This document shows, piece after piece, positions 45,199 through 54,798 of a stretch of 64,000 nt of DNA. The translations under genes and the position numbers were made by a program. The number at the start of each line of letters is the position of its first letter. The stretch's first letter is position 1. The DNA is from RHLJ01 sp965212165 (GTDB taxonomy: Bacteria > Bacteroidota > Rhodothermia > Balneolales > Balneolaceae): assembly GCA_965212165.1 (NCBI GenBank), contig OZ243096.1, forward strand, positions 620,001 through 684,000. Reading direction: 5' to 3'. The notes beneath the pieces are model-generated. The model saw only the letters and a list, made by a program, of their open reading frames with translations, was not told where the DNA came from and made no database searches.

Positions 45199-46485
45199 AT
45201 GAAAAACCTTCTCCTTATACCGTTAATTTTAATTTTAATTCTAAATTCTAATTGCTCAGATAATGAAGCTGCACTAATTGAAAAAGCAAAAGGAATCCAT
45301 GAGCGAGTAATTACTCTTGATACCCATGCTGATATCAATACTCAAAATTTTACGACAGAACGAAATTACACTCAAGATTTACCTACTCAAGTTACTCTTC
45401 CAAAAATGACCGATGGGGGCTTAGATGTAGCTTGGTTTATTGTATATACTGGCCAAGATACTCTTTCAGCTGAAGGCTATAAAGCTGCTTATGAAAATGC
45501 AATTGATAAATTTGACGCTATTCACAGACTAACTTCTGAGATAGCTCCTGAGCAAATTGAATTAGCTTTAACTTCTAATGATGTTCGAAGAATTGTAACG
45601 GATGGTAAACTTGTAGCTATGATTGGTGTTGAGAATGCCTATCCAATTGGAACAGACCTTAACCGAATAAAAGAGTTTTACGACCGAGGGGCTAGATATA
45701 TGTCTCTTTCACATAATGGACATAGCCAATTTAGTGATTCTAATACCGGAACCAGAGATAGTGTATGGCTTTATAATGGATTAAGTGATCTTGGAAAAGA
45801 GGCTATTAAAGAGATGAATAAATGGGGAATTATGATTGATTTATCTCATCCATCAAAAGAAGCAAATCTTCAAACTATGGAACTATCTAAAGCTCCAGTA
45901 ATAGCATCACACTCTTCAGCACGCTCACTCGATCAAAGTGTAAGTAGAAACTTAAGTGATGAAGAGCTTTTTGCTTTAAAAGAAAATGGCGGAGTAGTTC
46001 AAACAGTTGCATTCCGTAGCTATTTAGATTCTGAAAAACATTCAAAATGGCGTGACGCGGTAGACAATGTATTTGATACCGTAGCTAAAGAAGAAGGATT
46101 CGAACGTAAAAGCAGATCCGAATTACGTGAAATGATGCCGGAAAAAAGAGATGAGTATTCTGCTAGATATCGTGAAGTTCAGGCAATTGCCGAACCACGA
46201 ATAAAAAAAGAAGTGAATTATTCTGGTGTAAGTATAAGTGACCTAGTTGATCACATTGACTACATGGTAGACTTAATTGGTATTGAGCATGTAGGAATCA
46301 GCTCCGATTTTGATGGTGGCGGTGGAGTAGATGGCTGGGATGACGCTTCCGAAACATTCAATGTTACTCTGGAATTAGTAAAACGAGGTTATAGTGAAGA
46401 TGAAATCTCAATGCTATGGAGTGGTAATTTGCTTAGAGTTTTGGATGAAGTACAAGCCATTGCTACAGAAATACAATCAGAATAA
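45199..46485 (+). CDS. Membrane dipeptidase lipoprotein (M19 family)
   Basis: Zinc dipeptidase of the renal dipeptidase family, 428 residues from ATG 45199 (a TTG at 45187 is less likely). Lipoprotein signal ILILILNSNC (Cys20), so it sits in the outer membrane facing the periplasm or outside. Metal ligands are visible: TLDTHADIN (His-x-Asp), MIGVENAYPIG (bridging Glu), IDLSHPSKEAN, IASHSSARSL, and SDFDGGGGVDGW. It removes dipeptides for amino-acid supply and fits with the symporters nearby. The 221-base gap before it is AT-rich, with a possible sigma70-like TTGACT, 17 bases, TATTTA at 45141-45169. Confidence 0.92.
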   Translation: MKNLLLIPLILILILNSNCSDNEAALIEKAKGIHERVITLDTHADINTQNFTTERNYTQDLPTQVTLPKMTDGGLDVAWFIVYTGQDTLSAEGYKAAYENAIDKFDAIHRLTSEIAPEQIELALTSNDVRRIVTDGKLVAMIGVENAYPIGTDLNRIKEFYDRGARYMSLSHNGHSQFSDSNTGTRDSVWLYNGLSDLGKEAIKEMNKWGIMIDLSHPSKEANLQTMELSKAPVIASHSSARSLDQSVSRNLSDEELFALKENGGVVQTVAFRSYLDSEKHSKWRDAVDNVFDTVAKEEGFERKSRSELREMMPEKRDEYSARYREVQAIAEPRIKKEVNYSGVSISDLVDHIDYMVDLIGIEHVGISSDFDGGGGVDGWDDASETFNVTLELVKRGYSEDEISMLWSGNLLRVLDEVQAIATEIQSE

Positions 46486-46537
46486 CCTCCTATTTAAACT
46501 ATTCCTTTACTCCTGATTTATATGTATAATATATGTT

Positions 46538-47626
46538 ATGAATCAGGATGAAACCCTTCGGAAAATTATTCATGTTGATATGGATGCATTCTTTGCTGCC
46601 GTTGAACAGCGAGATAATCCAGAACTTCGTGGCAAACCAGTTATTGTTGGAGGGAGACCGGGTGGACGAGGAGTAGTTTCAACATGTAGCTATGAAGCTA
46701 GAAAATTTGGCGTTCATTCTGCGATGCCTACCAATAAAGCTTATCAATTATGTCCACATGGTATTTTTGTAAGATCTAATTTTGCTGCATATAAAGAAGC
46801 TTCAGCTATAATTCGCGAAATCTTTTTTGAGTATACCGATTTGGTTGAACCCTTATCTTTAGATGAAGCATTTCTTGATGTAACTGAAAACCATAAAGGA
46901 AATCCATCTGCGACTTTAATAGCTCAAGAAATTCGAGCGCAAATCTTTGAAAGAACTCAATTAACAGCCTCCGCAGGTGTAGCTCCAAATAAGTTTATTG
47001 CAAAAGTTGCTTCAGATTTCAATAAACCGGATGGCCTCACTGTAATTACACCTGACAAAGTAGAATTGTTTCTTGAGAATCTTGACATCAAGAAATTTTT
47101 CGGCGTTGGTATTGCCACCCAAAAGAAAATGCATGCATTAGGTATTAAAACCGGAGCTGATTTAAAAAAATGGACCGAAATTGACTTAGTGAAAGCTTTC
47201 GGTAAATCGGGCAGATACTACTATAAGATAGTTCGAGGTATTGATAATCGGGAGGTTAAACCTCATCGTACCAGAAAGTCATATGGTAAAGAACGTACGT
47301 TTTCTGAAGATATTCATGATCTTGATTGGGTAAATACCTTTCTGGATGAATTATCCCAAACTATTTCTGAAGGGATGCAAAAAATCCCAACAGCTGGCAA
47401 GACCATCACCTTAAAAGTTCGGTATAAGAATTTTGATACTATTACACGTAGCCAATCTCTCTCTCATTACACTAACAAAAAAGAGGAGATTTCGACCATC
47501 GCCCGGCAGCTACTTGAACAAACAGAAGCTGATACCCGTGAACTACGACTCCTTGGTATTTCCCTGTCAAACCTAAATTTAATTGAGAAAGATTATTTTG
47601 AACAAATAGAGCTTCCTCTTTATTAA
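46538..47626 (+). CDS. dinB: DNA polymerase IV (Y-family)
   Basis: Error-prone polymerase for lesion bypass. 362 residues: IIHVDMDAFFAAVEQRDNPELRGKPVIVGG with catalytic Asp residues, STCSYEARKFGVHSAMPTNKA, EPLSLDEAFLDVTE with the second acidic pair, SAGVAPNKFIAKVASDFNKP and a helix-hairpin-helix thumb (IKKFFGVGIATQKKMHALGI). The little-finger domain follows, and EQIELPLY at the end resembles a beta-clamp binding peptide. No LexA-type box is obvious upstream. Confidence 0.95.
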   Translation: MNQDETLRKIIHVDMDAFFAAVEQRDNPELRGKPVIVGGRPGGRGVVSTCSYEARKFGVHSAMPTNKAYQLCPHGIFVRSNFAAYKEASAIIREIFFEYTDLVEPLSLDEAFLDVTENHKGNPSATLIAQEIRAQIFERTQLTASAGVAPNKFIAKVASDFNKPDGLTVITPDKVELFLENLDIKKFFGVGIATQKKMHALGIKTGADLKKWTEIDLVKAFGKSGRYYYKIVRGIDNREVKPHRTRKSYGKERTFSEDIHDLDWVNTFLDELSQTISEGMQKIPTAGKTITLKVRYKNFDTITRSQSLSHYTNKKEEISTIARQLLEQTEADTRELRLLGISLSNLNLIEKDYFEQIELPLY

Positions 47627-47694
47627 ATTTGGTTATATAAAACTTTTTCCGATTCTGAATCGTCTTAACCCTGAAACCATTTTGGGGAATTGAA

Positions 47695-48279
47695 TTGAAA
47701 CACGAACACATGGAAGATGCACAACTTGTTCAGGATTTTTTAGGTGGAAATCACCAGGCATTTAATGTGCTTATTAAACGCTGGCAAGATAAGATTCATC
47801 ATTTTGCATACCGGTATTTTGCAAGCAGTGATGACGCCGCTGAAATCACCCAAAAAACATTTATTAAAGCGTACCAAAAACTGAATACGCTTGAAGATAC
47901 TTCCAAGTTTGGTTCGTGGTTATACCGAATTGCTAATAACCTTTGTTTAGATGAATTGAAGAGAGCTGGTCGTAAGAAGTCCACCTCACTTGAAGCACTT
48001 AAAACGGCGCCTCAAACCGAAATGGCGAGTCCAGCAGATGGAAAACTCATACGAAATGAAGCATTAGTATTGCTACACAAAGCACTTTTACAATTACCCA
48101 ATGACCAACGAATGGTGGTTATTATGAAAGAATACGAAGGATTAACCTTTAGAGAAATAGCAGAAATTTTGGATGAATCAGAAAACACTATTAAATCACG
48201 AATGTATAATGGACTTCGAGCTTTGAAAAAGACCTTCGATTCCTGGAATATCAACAAAGAGGTATTTAGTTATGACTAA
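47695..48279 (+). CDS. ECF-type RNA polymerase sigma factor
   Basis: 194 residues from a TTG at 47695 (ATG 47710 would give 189). Region 2: HFAYRYFASSDDAAEITQKTFIKAYQKL, with FGSWLYRIANNLCLDELKR. Region 4: LPNDQRMVVIMKEYEGLTFREIAEIL...STIKSRMYNGL-like ENTIKSRMYNGLRALKK. The two-domain layout lacking regions 1 and 3 is that of extracytoplasmic-function sigma factors. Its stop overlaps the start of the next gene, an anti-sigma candidate, by 8 bases, so expression is coupled. Regulon unknown. Confidence 0.9.
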   Translation: MKHEHMEDAQLVQDFLGGNHQAFNVLIKRWQDKIHHFAYRYFASSDDAAEITQKTFIKAYQKLNTLEDTSKFGSWLYRIANNLCLDELKRAGRKKSTSLEALKTAPQTEMASPADGKLIRNEALVLLHKALLQLPNDQRMVVIMKEYEGLTFREIAEILDESENTIKSRMYNGLRALKKTFDSWNINKEVFSYD

Positions 48280-48955
48280 AGACGACGCACGAAACCTATT
48301 TATGGATTACTTATATGGTGAGCTTGATGCGGAACAAACGCGTAATCTTGAGCTCTTCATAAGTAAACACGAAGACCTTAAACAAGAATTTGAAGAGTTG
48401 TCTGGCACACGCTCTTTACTTCAGCATTTACCGGTTCAAAGTCCGGTTGAGCAGCTGGTAATTATGGAGCCCGAGAAAAAATCTGCAAAAACCTCTGGAA
48501 ACTGGTGGACTACTCTTGCTTCACTCTTGCTTCCTCAATCTAGTTTTGGAAGAACGGGTTTCGCTATGGCAACTTTTGTCTTTCTATTTTTTGTGATGGG
48601 AGCCTTTACCAATATGAATTTCTCGATTGGCGATGGCGGTTTCAACTTAACTTTCGGAGAGGTCGCCCCTGTTCAAACTGGCTATTCGGCAGCACAAGTT
48701 GAGATGATTATAAACCAAGTTCAACAGGAAAACGCACAGTTAATCAACGAGTATGTTCTTGCTGCTCAAGAGCAACAAGAATTACAATTTCAGCAAACCC
48801 TTTCAACTTTTGCGCAATATTTTGACGATCAAAGAGAGTCTGATTTAGAGCTTTTCAATTACAGCTTAACCAGCCTCGAAGAAACTACTTATAACCGCTT
48901 TCAGCAAACCGATCAGGTGTTAGGCGAAATCATACAAACTGTAAGCACAAATTAA
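48272..48955 (+). CDS. Anti-sigma factor-like single-pass membrane protein
   Basis: 227 residues. Cytoplasmic N-terminal 75 residues (DDARNLFMDYLYGELDAEQTRNL...) resemble anti-sigma domains but lack the zinc-binding His-x3-Cys-x2-Cys. One membrane helix at 94-114 and a periplasmic part of Gln/Glu-rich helices (QVEMIINQVQQENAQLINEY; EQQELQFQQTLSTF) predict a coiled coil. It overlaps the sigma factor gene by 8 bases. I infer that it holds the sigma factor at the membrane until an envelope signal acts on the coiled-coil domain. Confidence 0.75.
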   Translation: MTKDDARNLFMDYLYGELDAEQTRNLELFISKHEDLKQEFEELSGTRSLLQHLPVQSPVEQLVIMEPEKKSAKTSGNWWTTLASLLLPQSSFGRTGFAMATFVFLFFVMGAFTNMNFSIGDGGFNLTFGEVAPVQTGYSAAQVEMIINQVQQENAQLINEYVLAAQEQQELQFQQTLSTFAQYFDDQRESDLELFNYSLTSLEETTYNRFQQTDQVLGEIIQTVSTN

Positions 48956-48970
48956 TAAAAGAGTCCAATT

Positions 48971-50140
48971 ATGAAAAAATTATACAAATATCTACTGATC
49001 GGATTGTTGAGTATTACATTTACTCCAATCAGTTCCTTCTCTCAAAATATTGATTCGAACCGAATGAATCGGGATATCAACATTATGGAGAATATTCTCA
49101 GCGAATTATTTAGAGCAGCACCTTCAACTTCAGATATCAGTAATGGCAGAGTGACTGTGATAGGCGCTTCTTCCATGTATCGTACTAACTCTGTAAGAGG
49201 GGCTTATTTAAAAGATTTTGGAGTCATTTTTATGGTTTCAAAACCTGCTTCTAGAGGAGCGCTTCGAATAAGCCAAGATGGAAGCTCAAACAATTATTCA
49301 TTTTACTATAATAATAACGGCGAAAGCTCTGATGAAAGCTCAGCTATTGATCAGGAATCTGTTACTAATCGAATTAAAGAGTTTCTAAAAGACTACGGAT
49401 CAACTATTGGACAACTTAAAAATAACGAAAAAGTGATGGTAATCTACGGATCTAATTCTGGTTCTGAGATGGTATTCGCTACTTTTCCTGGTGGTCAAAA
49501 CCGAGTATCTCAAGAAAGAAAATCGACTTTACCTGTTATCTCAGTTTCTGCAAAAGTAAGTGATTTAGCGGACTATCGATCAGGAAAGCTAAGTGCTGCT
49601 GATTTTGATAAACGCACCGAAACCGCAACTTCAGAAGACAAAGAATATCTCGATTTAAAAGTGATGAGTAATATCTTTGAGACTGCACTTAAAGATCAAG
49701 AAGGTGCCTCATTCAGAATTTTTGGTGGCGTTAATCACATTATGCTTGATAATTTTGGAGCTTTATTCTCATTCGATGTCCGACATAATTCAGAAAACTC
49801 TAGATGGGCAAGTAACTTAACTAGAGAATTTGCAAGAATGCAAAATGGTTTTGATAAGGAGAAAGAAGACGAAGAGTATGTTGACTATTTAGAAAAAATT
49901 ACTGCTTCATTTGAAAGCCTTAAAACCAACTTGAAAGAATATATTGTTGATTATGGAAGAACAGTTAAATCTGTCTCAAGCGATCAATTTATGTTACTAT
50001 CTGTTGATGTAAATGGTAGATATGAAAATATTCCAGGTCGAATTGATATACAGGTTAAAAAGTCTGTTTTGGAACAACTTGATAAGGGATCTATTTCTAG
50101 AGAGCAGGCACTTGAAAGAGTTGTTATTACTGAATACTAG
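48971..50140 (+). CDS. Exported protein of sigma/anti-sigma operon
   Basis: 389 residues with a signal peptide (LLIGLLSITFTPISSFSQ). No known family is recognisable. The mature part has three similar-looking segments built around a conserved pattern of VxxxxGAYLKDFGVIFMVSKP and later DNFGALFSFDVRHNSENS and DQFMLLSVDVNGRYEN, which look like repeated alpha/beta domains of one type. It follows the anti-sigma gene by 15 bases and is closed by a terminator, so it is the operon's third member. It may be the envelope sensor or the target of the sigma switch. Function unknown. Confidence 0.7.
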   Translation: MKKLYKYLLIGLLSITFTPISSFSQNIDSNRMNRDINIMENILSELFRAAPSTSDISNGRVTVIGASSMYRTNSVRGAYLKDFGVIFMVSKPASRGALRISQDGSSNNYSFYYNNNGESSDESSAIDQESVTNRIKEFLKDYGSTIGQLKNNEKVMVIYGSNSGSEMVFATFPGGQNRVSQERKSTLPVISVSAKVSDLADYRSGKLSAADFDKRTETATSEDKEYLDLKVMSNIFETALKDQEGASFRIFGGVNHIMLDNFGALFSFDVRHNSENSRWASNLTREFARMQNGFDKEKEDEEYVDYLEKITASFESLKTNLKEYIVDYGRTVKSVSSDQFMLLSVDVNGRYENIPGRIDIQVKKSVLEQLDKGSISREQALERVVITEY

Positions 50141-50162
50141 AACTAGAAAATAATGATTATCT

Positions 50163-50197
50163 AAGTCGCATTAATCTATTTTGATGCGACTTTTTTT
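50163..50197 (+). terminator. Intrinsic terminator after sigma/anti-sigma operon
   Basis: Arms AGTCGCAT / ATGCGACT with a 12-base loop, followed by TTTTTT; the T-run reaches the stop codon of the convergent aat gene, so it may serve one or both strands. Confidence 0.85.
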
Positions 50198-50780
50198 ATA
50201 ACTGAAATAGACACTCTAGCTTCATAGCCTCTCTAAGTCTTATATCATATTCTTCTGAATCTATTTCAATGCAACCAAATTGAGCTAAATGGTCGGTATA
50301 AAACTGAGTATCCCAAAGTTTAAATTTATTTTTCTTTAATATTTGATGGCAGTGATACAAAGCGACTTTATCTGCATCAGGTTCTGTCTTAAACATGCTT
50401 TCACCAAAAAAAGCCGCCTTCAGGCTAACTCCATAAAGTCCACCTACAAGCTTATCTTTTAAATACACTTCGACACTATGAGCATGTCCAGCCTGATTTA
50501 ATAAATCATAAGAATTAACGATTAAATCATTTATCCAAGTTGTATCACGATTAGCACATGATTGAACAACTTTTCTAAATTGTGTATTGGCTTTTACTCT
50601 AAATTTCCCCTTTCGAATTACCCTTTGAACATTCTTTGAAACTCGAAATTCTTCGATAGGAATTATCCCTCTTCTTGAGGCAGAATACCAATCTACATCA
50701 TCTGATTCCTTCGAATCTGCCATAGGGAATATCCCTTGTGCATAAGCAGAAAGAAGGTCATCAGGTGAAATTATTTTCAT
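50196..50780 (-). CDS. aat: Leucyl/phenylalanyl-tRNA--protein transferase
   Basis: Transfers Leu or Phe from tRNA to N-terminal Arg/Lys of proteins, making N-degrons for ClpS/ClpAP. 194 residues: YAQGIFPMADS, VDWYSASRRGIIPIEEFRVSKN, and the family core GLYGVSLKAAFFGESMFKTEPDADKVALYHC. LWDTQFYTDHLAQFGCIEI is the C-terminal part. Slightly shorter than the E. coli protein because of a short N-terminus. Nine bases downstream of the metalloprotease in the same direction is the likely co-transcription partner. Confidence 0.93.
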   Translation of the reverse strand: MKIISPDDLLSAYAQGIFPMADSKESDDVDWYSASRRGIIPIEEFRVSKNVQRVIRKGKFRVKANTQFRKVVQSCANRDTTWINDLIVNSYDLLNQAGHAHSVEVYLKDKLVGGLYGVSLKAAFFGESMFKTEPDADKVALYHCHQILKKNKFKLWDTQFYTDHLAQFGCIEIDSEEYDIRLREAMKLECLFQL

Positions 50781-50791
50781 TTAGTTATTTA

Positions 50792-53209
50792 TCAAAACTC
50801 ACAATAAAACATTGGACTAGAACCAATAGGTGAACCAGGTGGCGGGCTCATTGATCTTGGAGCTTCGAATTCTGCCGGGTCATCGATATATGCTTCGATC
50901 ATAAGAGCCGCTTGTAGCGCTATGGGGTCATCAGAATTCTTTTCACTAAGTAACTCTTCTAATTCTATAAGCTCTTGAAGTACAATTGCTTTAGTTAATG
51001 GGTTTGATTGTCTTGATGCATGAAGAGCAATTAGGTTTACAACAACTAAGTGATTTACCACTTTTTGAATAGAGCCTAGGTAATCATCTCCAGATTTCTG
51101 TAACCACGTTGCATTAACAAGTTCATTTATTACATCTTCTAAATTCAGATTATTATCTCTAGCGCCATATTCAACTAGGCGATTTGCTCGTTGTGGGTTT
51201 AAAATCAAACTAAGCGGGACATTTGCAGCTGTTTGAGCAATTCCTAAAGCGTCCATCGACGGGCCTGTATTTCCACTAAACAATTCTCTTGAACCTTGGA
51301 TACCTGCCGGACGAGTAGGAATCATATCTAAGATATTTTCAGGCAAAGCCAGAACTTCTGGATCAATAGCTTTCAGCATTTCTTCTAATGCTTGTCGCTG
51401 TAATTTTGCATCTACAATTTCTGGATTAGGTTGATTATCGCCGCGAAGTTTATAGGTATAATCCAATCCGCCAATTAGCTTTACGGTTCCTTCTAATTGA
51501 TATCGGTGAAATAAGTAAATCGGAACTAAAACATCTTCTAACATCGACATTGAAGTACCCATCGGGATATTTGCTTCTCCGAAGTTATCGAGTGCAATCT
51601 GACGAACTTCTAAAATATGTGATAGTTGCGTTGCCGGATCATTTCCATATTCCCATAGATGTGCATAAGGATGCGCTCCACCTTGTGGGCGAGCATCAGT
51701 ATCTGAAATATATTTTAATCCTTCAGCATGAGCATTTTCCAAAATCTCATTCAATGCTTCTGCTTCATTTGTTCCATCAGGGAAATCCTGGTACCCAAAT
51801 GCAATTGTGACTTTGTCCCAGTCTCCAATTTTATCGTCATAAGCATCACTTAAATCCAGCTTTCCATTCTTAATATCAACTTTTGGATGAGGGTAATCCA
51901 TAACAGAAGCTCTATTATTAACACTAGCTGCAAAGTTATGGTAAATACCGAGTGTATGACCAATTTCGTGTGCAGAAAGCTGTCTAATACGGGCTAATGC
52001 CATTTCAAGCATTCTAGGATCTTCTTCAGCACCATCTTCAAACGGAGCTAATAATCCGGTAGCAATCATATAATCTTGGCGAACACGAAGTGAGCCTAAT
52101 AAAACATTTCCTTTTATAATCTCACCCGTTCGTGGATCAACTACTGAACCTCCATATGACCACCCACGAGTTGAGCGATGTACCCAATTAATTACATTAT
52201 ATCTGATATCTAAAGGATGAGCGTCGTCCGGAAGAACTTTAACCTGAAATGCATCTTTATAACCCGCTGCTTCAAATGCTTGGTTCCACCATCGTCCACC
52301 TTCTAATAATGCAGTTCTTACAGGTTCGGGAGTACCATTATCTAAGTAATATATAATTGGCTCAACCGCTTCGCTCATTTCAGCATTTGGGTTTTTCTTT
52401 TCTAAGCGATGGCGATTTATAAAACGAACCGTCATTGGCTGATCAATTGGAGAGGCGTAATCCATAAAGGATGTGTTATAAAAACCTCCGCGGGGATCAA
52501 AAAGTCTAGGCTCGTAGTTTTCATCTGGTAGCTCAACAAATGAGTGATGCTGACGAACTGTAATTGAAGTCGGAGATGGAACAACAGAGCGAACTTGGCC
52601 ACCAGGATTACTTCCGCCAAAAGTTAGCATCGTCTCAAATTCTGTATTTTTTGGAAAGTTAAATGTCCCTTCTTTATAAAGTGAAGATCTATTTTTATCT
52701 AAGCTGTAGCTTCCTTCATTTTGCCTTCTTAAGGTATTTGTAACGCCATGTGCATCCTGCATTAAAAATGGAGTTAGATCGATGAGATAACTTCCATTTT
52801 CTTCAGCCTCAATCTTAAAACCATGTAATATTGAAGAAGCAAAAGCTTCTCTTACCGACTTTTTCTCGAGCTCATTATCAGAACGTGCTATATAATCTAA
52901 ATTCGGTTGAATAAGCATTAATTTTGAGCCTCTTTTCTCAAAATAAACCACTCTCTGACCCCCTTGTTGACTTCGGTCTAAACCAATATCATTTGAACCG
53001 ACTCCAGCGGCTAGATAGTTTGCATATAAAAACTCATCATTAAGTCTGTCTACTTTTAGCCAAAGTTGGTCACCAGCTTCATCATAGTAATAATCGAAAT
53101 AGCCATTGGTGACTTCAAGTCCCTCAGTTTTATCGCTTATTGATGGCGTTTGAGCAAAAATTGTAGTTGATAAAAAAATCCCAAATAGGAGTAGAATGGC
53201 GCGTTTCAT
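50792..53209 (-). CDS. Exported zinc-dependent metalloprotease (DUF5117/DUF5118 type)
   Basis: 805-residue exported gluzincin-like/metzincin-like protease with signal peptide KRAILLLFGIFLSTTIFAQ. The zinc site HEIGHTLGIYHN begins at His414, with catalytic Glu415 and zinc ligands His414, His418 and His424, an extended metzincin-type HExxHxxGxxH. GRWWNQAFEAAGYKDAFQVK, NVINWVHRSTRGWSYGG and DPRTGEIIKGNV are conserved in the Bacteroidota family with DUF5117 before and DUF4953 after the catalytic part. Substrates unknown; probably periplasmic or secreted peptidase. Precedes aat. Confidence 0.88.
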   Translation of the reverse strand: MKRAILLLFGIFLSTTIFAQTPSISDKTEGLEVTNGYFDYYYDEAGDQLWLKVDRLNDEFLYANYLAAGVGSNDIGLDRSQQGGQRVVYFEKRGSKLMLIQPNLDYIARSDNELEKKSVREAFASSILHGFKIEAEENGSYLIDLTPFLMQDAHGVTNTLRRQNEGSYSLDKNRSSLYKEGTFNFPKNTEFETMLTFGGSNPGGQVRSVVPSPTSITVRQHHSFVELPDENYEPRLFDPRGGFYNTSFMDYASPIDQPMTVRFINRHRLEKKNPNAEMSEAVEPIIYYLDNGTPEPVRTALLEGGRWWNQAFEAAGYKDAFQVKVLPDDAHPLDIRYNVINWVHRSTRGWSYGGSVVDPRTGEIIKGNVLLGSLRVRQDYMIATGLLAPFEDGAEEDPRMLEMALARIRQLSAHEIGHTLGIYHNFAASVNNRASVMDYPHPKVDIKNGKLDLSDAYDDKIGDWDKVTIAFGYQDFPDGTNEAEALNEILENAHAEGLKYISDTDARPQGGAHPYAHLWEYGNDPATQLSHILEVRQIALDNFGEANIPMGTSMSMLEDVLVPIYLFHRYQLEGTVKLIGGLDYTYKLRGDNQPNPEIVDAKLQRQALEEMLKAIDPEVLALPENILDMIPTRPAGIQGSRELFSGNTGPSMDALGIAQTAANVPLSLILNPQRANRLVEYGARDNNLNLEDVINELVNATWLQKSGDDYLGSIQKVVNHLVVVNLIALHASRQSNPLTKAIVLQELIELEELLSEKNSDDPIALQAALMIEAYIDDPAEFEAPRSMSPPPGSPIGSSPMFYCEF

Positions 53210-53299
53210 AAATCTTTTTTCTTATTGTTGATTTGATTAAACAAGAAAAGAGATTTTAACGGGATTTAAAATAGAGAATGCGGGTTTTTACATTATCAG

Positions 53300-53317
53300 A
53301 TTCTAAAATTTTAGAAT
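53300..53317. repeat. 18-base perfect palindrome beside intergenic repeat
   Basis: ATTCTAAAATTTTAGAAT reads the same on both strands. It lies next to the larger inverted repeat that follows and may be part of the same element. Confidence 0.6.
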
Positions 53318-53320
53318 GTA

Positions 53321-53428
53321 TGTCATCCCTAATTTATTTCGGGATCTTTGTGTGACTTAAAAAAAATGATGATGATTTTAATAAATCAAAGCTCCTTCTT
53401 AAGATCTTGAAACAAGTTCAGGATGACT
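53321..53428. repeat. Palindromic intergenic repeat (REP-like), two 28-base arms
   Basis: The left arm (53321-53348, begins TGTCATCC, ends GGATCTT) and the right arm (53401-53428, begins AAGATCTTGAAACAAGTTCA, ends GGATGACT) are inverted and match at most positions, with 52 bases between. Sequences of this form, with GAACTTGTTTC in the middle, are a familiar intergenic repeat in Bacteroidota-like genomes. It lies in the 239-base gap between the metalloprotease and the AGCS symporter, just downstream of the symporter stop, and may fold as its transcript end. Confidence 0.65.
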
Positions 53429-53448
53429 ACAGCAATGAAATAATTTAA

Positions 53449-54798
53449 TCACAGTATTTCTTTCTTCTCCATTCTAGCAAAATAATCTCTTGCTGCGGCC
53501 ATAACCTTAGGTGAAAGTAGTAAGGCAACGGTCATTGTTGGGATAGACATCAGTGCAAACATTCCGTCGGTAAAATTCAGAACAGCATTTATAGTAGCTA
53601 CAGAGCCGAATATAATTGCAAAAGCATAGAAATAATTAAAGTACTTCTGTTTATCGGCGCCAATTAAAAAGCCTAAACATTTAGTACTATAATAGGAATA
53701 GGTAAACAGTGAGCTAAACCCAAATACTAGCACCGAGAAGATTAACAAATACACACCAAATGGTCCAAGGGCTTCCTGAAAAGCAGACGCAGTTAACGAA
53801 ATCCCATTTACGTCGCCAGTTTTCCAAACATCTGTTACAAGAATCGCAAGCGCTGTCATTGTACATACAACTAGAGTGTCAATAAATGGGCCCATCATTG
53901 CAACTAAACCTTCTCGTACGGGTTCTTTTGTTTTTGCTGCACCATGTGCTAAGGTAGCCGTACCAATACCTGCTTCGTTTGAAAACGCAGCTCTTTTAGT
54001 TCCGTGAACAATTAAACTTCCTAATACACCACCAAAAGCAGCATCACCATTAAAATAAGCACCTTGAAATGCATCTGTAACTATTAAGAGTAGATATTGA
54101 CCAAGCACATCAAAATGGATTCCAAGAATAATAAGTACGCAACTAACATAAATAACAACCATGGCTGGAACCATTTTTGAAGCAACTTTACCAATTCGTT
54201 TAATCCCTCCAAAAATGACTAGAGAAACAATTCCAAGAATCACAAAACCACTAATTAGATCGCTTGTAAAGTGGTTCGCTTGATCCGTAATTCCATTAGG
54301 TACTAGTAGGAAATCTCTAACAATTTGAGTTACCTGATTAGCTTGAAAAATTGGAAGTGGACCAAATAGACCAGCAAGAGCAAAAAGCATAGCTAATGGC
54401 TTCCATTTTTTCCCAAGACCTTCCATAATCATATACATGGTTCCGCCTTGTATATTCCCTTCGTTGTCTTTCGCTCTATACATAATTGAAAGTGTACAAG
54501 TGAAAAACTTAGTAGCCATACCAACGATGGCACTAATCCACATCCAAAAGACAGCTCCTGGTCCACCAATGGCAATGGCAACAGCAACACCACTTATATT
54601 TCCTAAACCAATTGTTGCTGCAAGAGCACTCGCTAGAGCTTCGAAATGACTAATATCCCCTGGATCATCGGGGTCATCATACTTTCCTCTTAAGATATTT
54701 ATTGAGTGAAAGAAATAGCGGTAAGGAATGAATCGTGAATAAATCAAAAAGTATAAACCACCACCAACAAGCAATATAACTAGCGGTGTTCCCCACAT
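53449..54798 (-). CDS. Alanine/glycine:cation symporter (AGCS family)
   Basis: 449 residues, about 11 helices. DDPGDISHFEALASALAATIGLGNISGVA and GGPGAVFWMWISAIVGMATKF are AGCS signatures; AALGTATLAHGAAKTKEPVREG-like GIGTATLAHGAAK occurs later. It takes up alanine/glycine with sodium or protons. The conserved N-terminus seems to continue 14 residues upstream of ATG 54798 (LETIDRILAAFSSF before MWGTPLV), up to a CTG at 54838-54840; no ATG, GTG or TTG lies between there and the upstream stop. The true start may be the ATG or this rare codon. Stand-alone gene. Confidence 0.9.
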   Translation of the reverse strand: MWGTPLVILLVGGGLYFLIYSRFIPYRYFFHSINILRGKYDDPDDPGDISHFEALASALAATIGLGNISGVAVAIAIGGPGAVFWMWISAIVGMATKFFTCTLSIMYRAKDNEGNIQGGTMYMIMEGLGKKWKPLAMLFALAGLFGPLPIFQANQVTQIVRDFLLVPNGITDQANHFTSDLISGFVILGIVSLVIFGGIKRIGKVASKMVPAMVVIYVSCVLIILGIHFDVLGQYLLLIVTDAFQGAYFNGDAAFGGVLGSLIVHGTKRAAFSNEAGIGTATLAHGAAKTKEPVREGLVAMMGPFIDTLVVCTMTALAILVTDVWKTGDVNGISLTASAFQEALGPFGVYLLIFSVLVFGFSSLFTYSYYSTKCLGFLIGADKQKYFNYFYAFAIIFGSVATINAVLNFTDGMFALMSIPTMTVALLLSPKVMAAARDYFARMEKKEIL

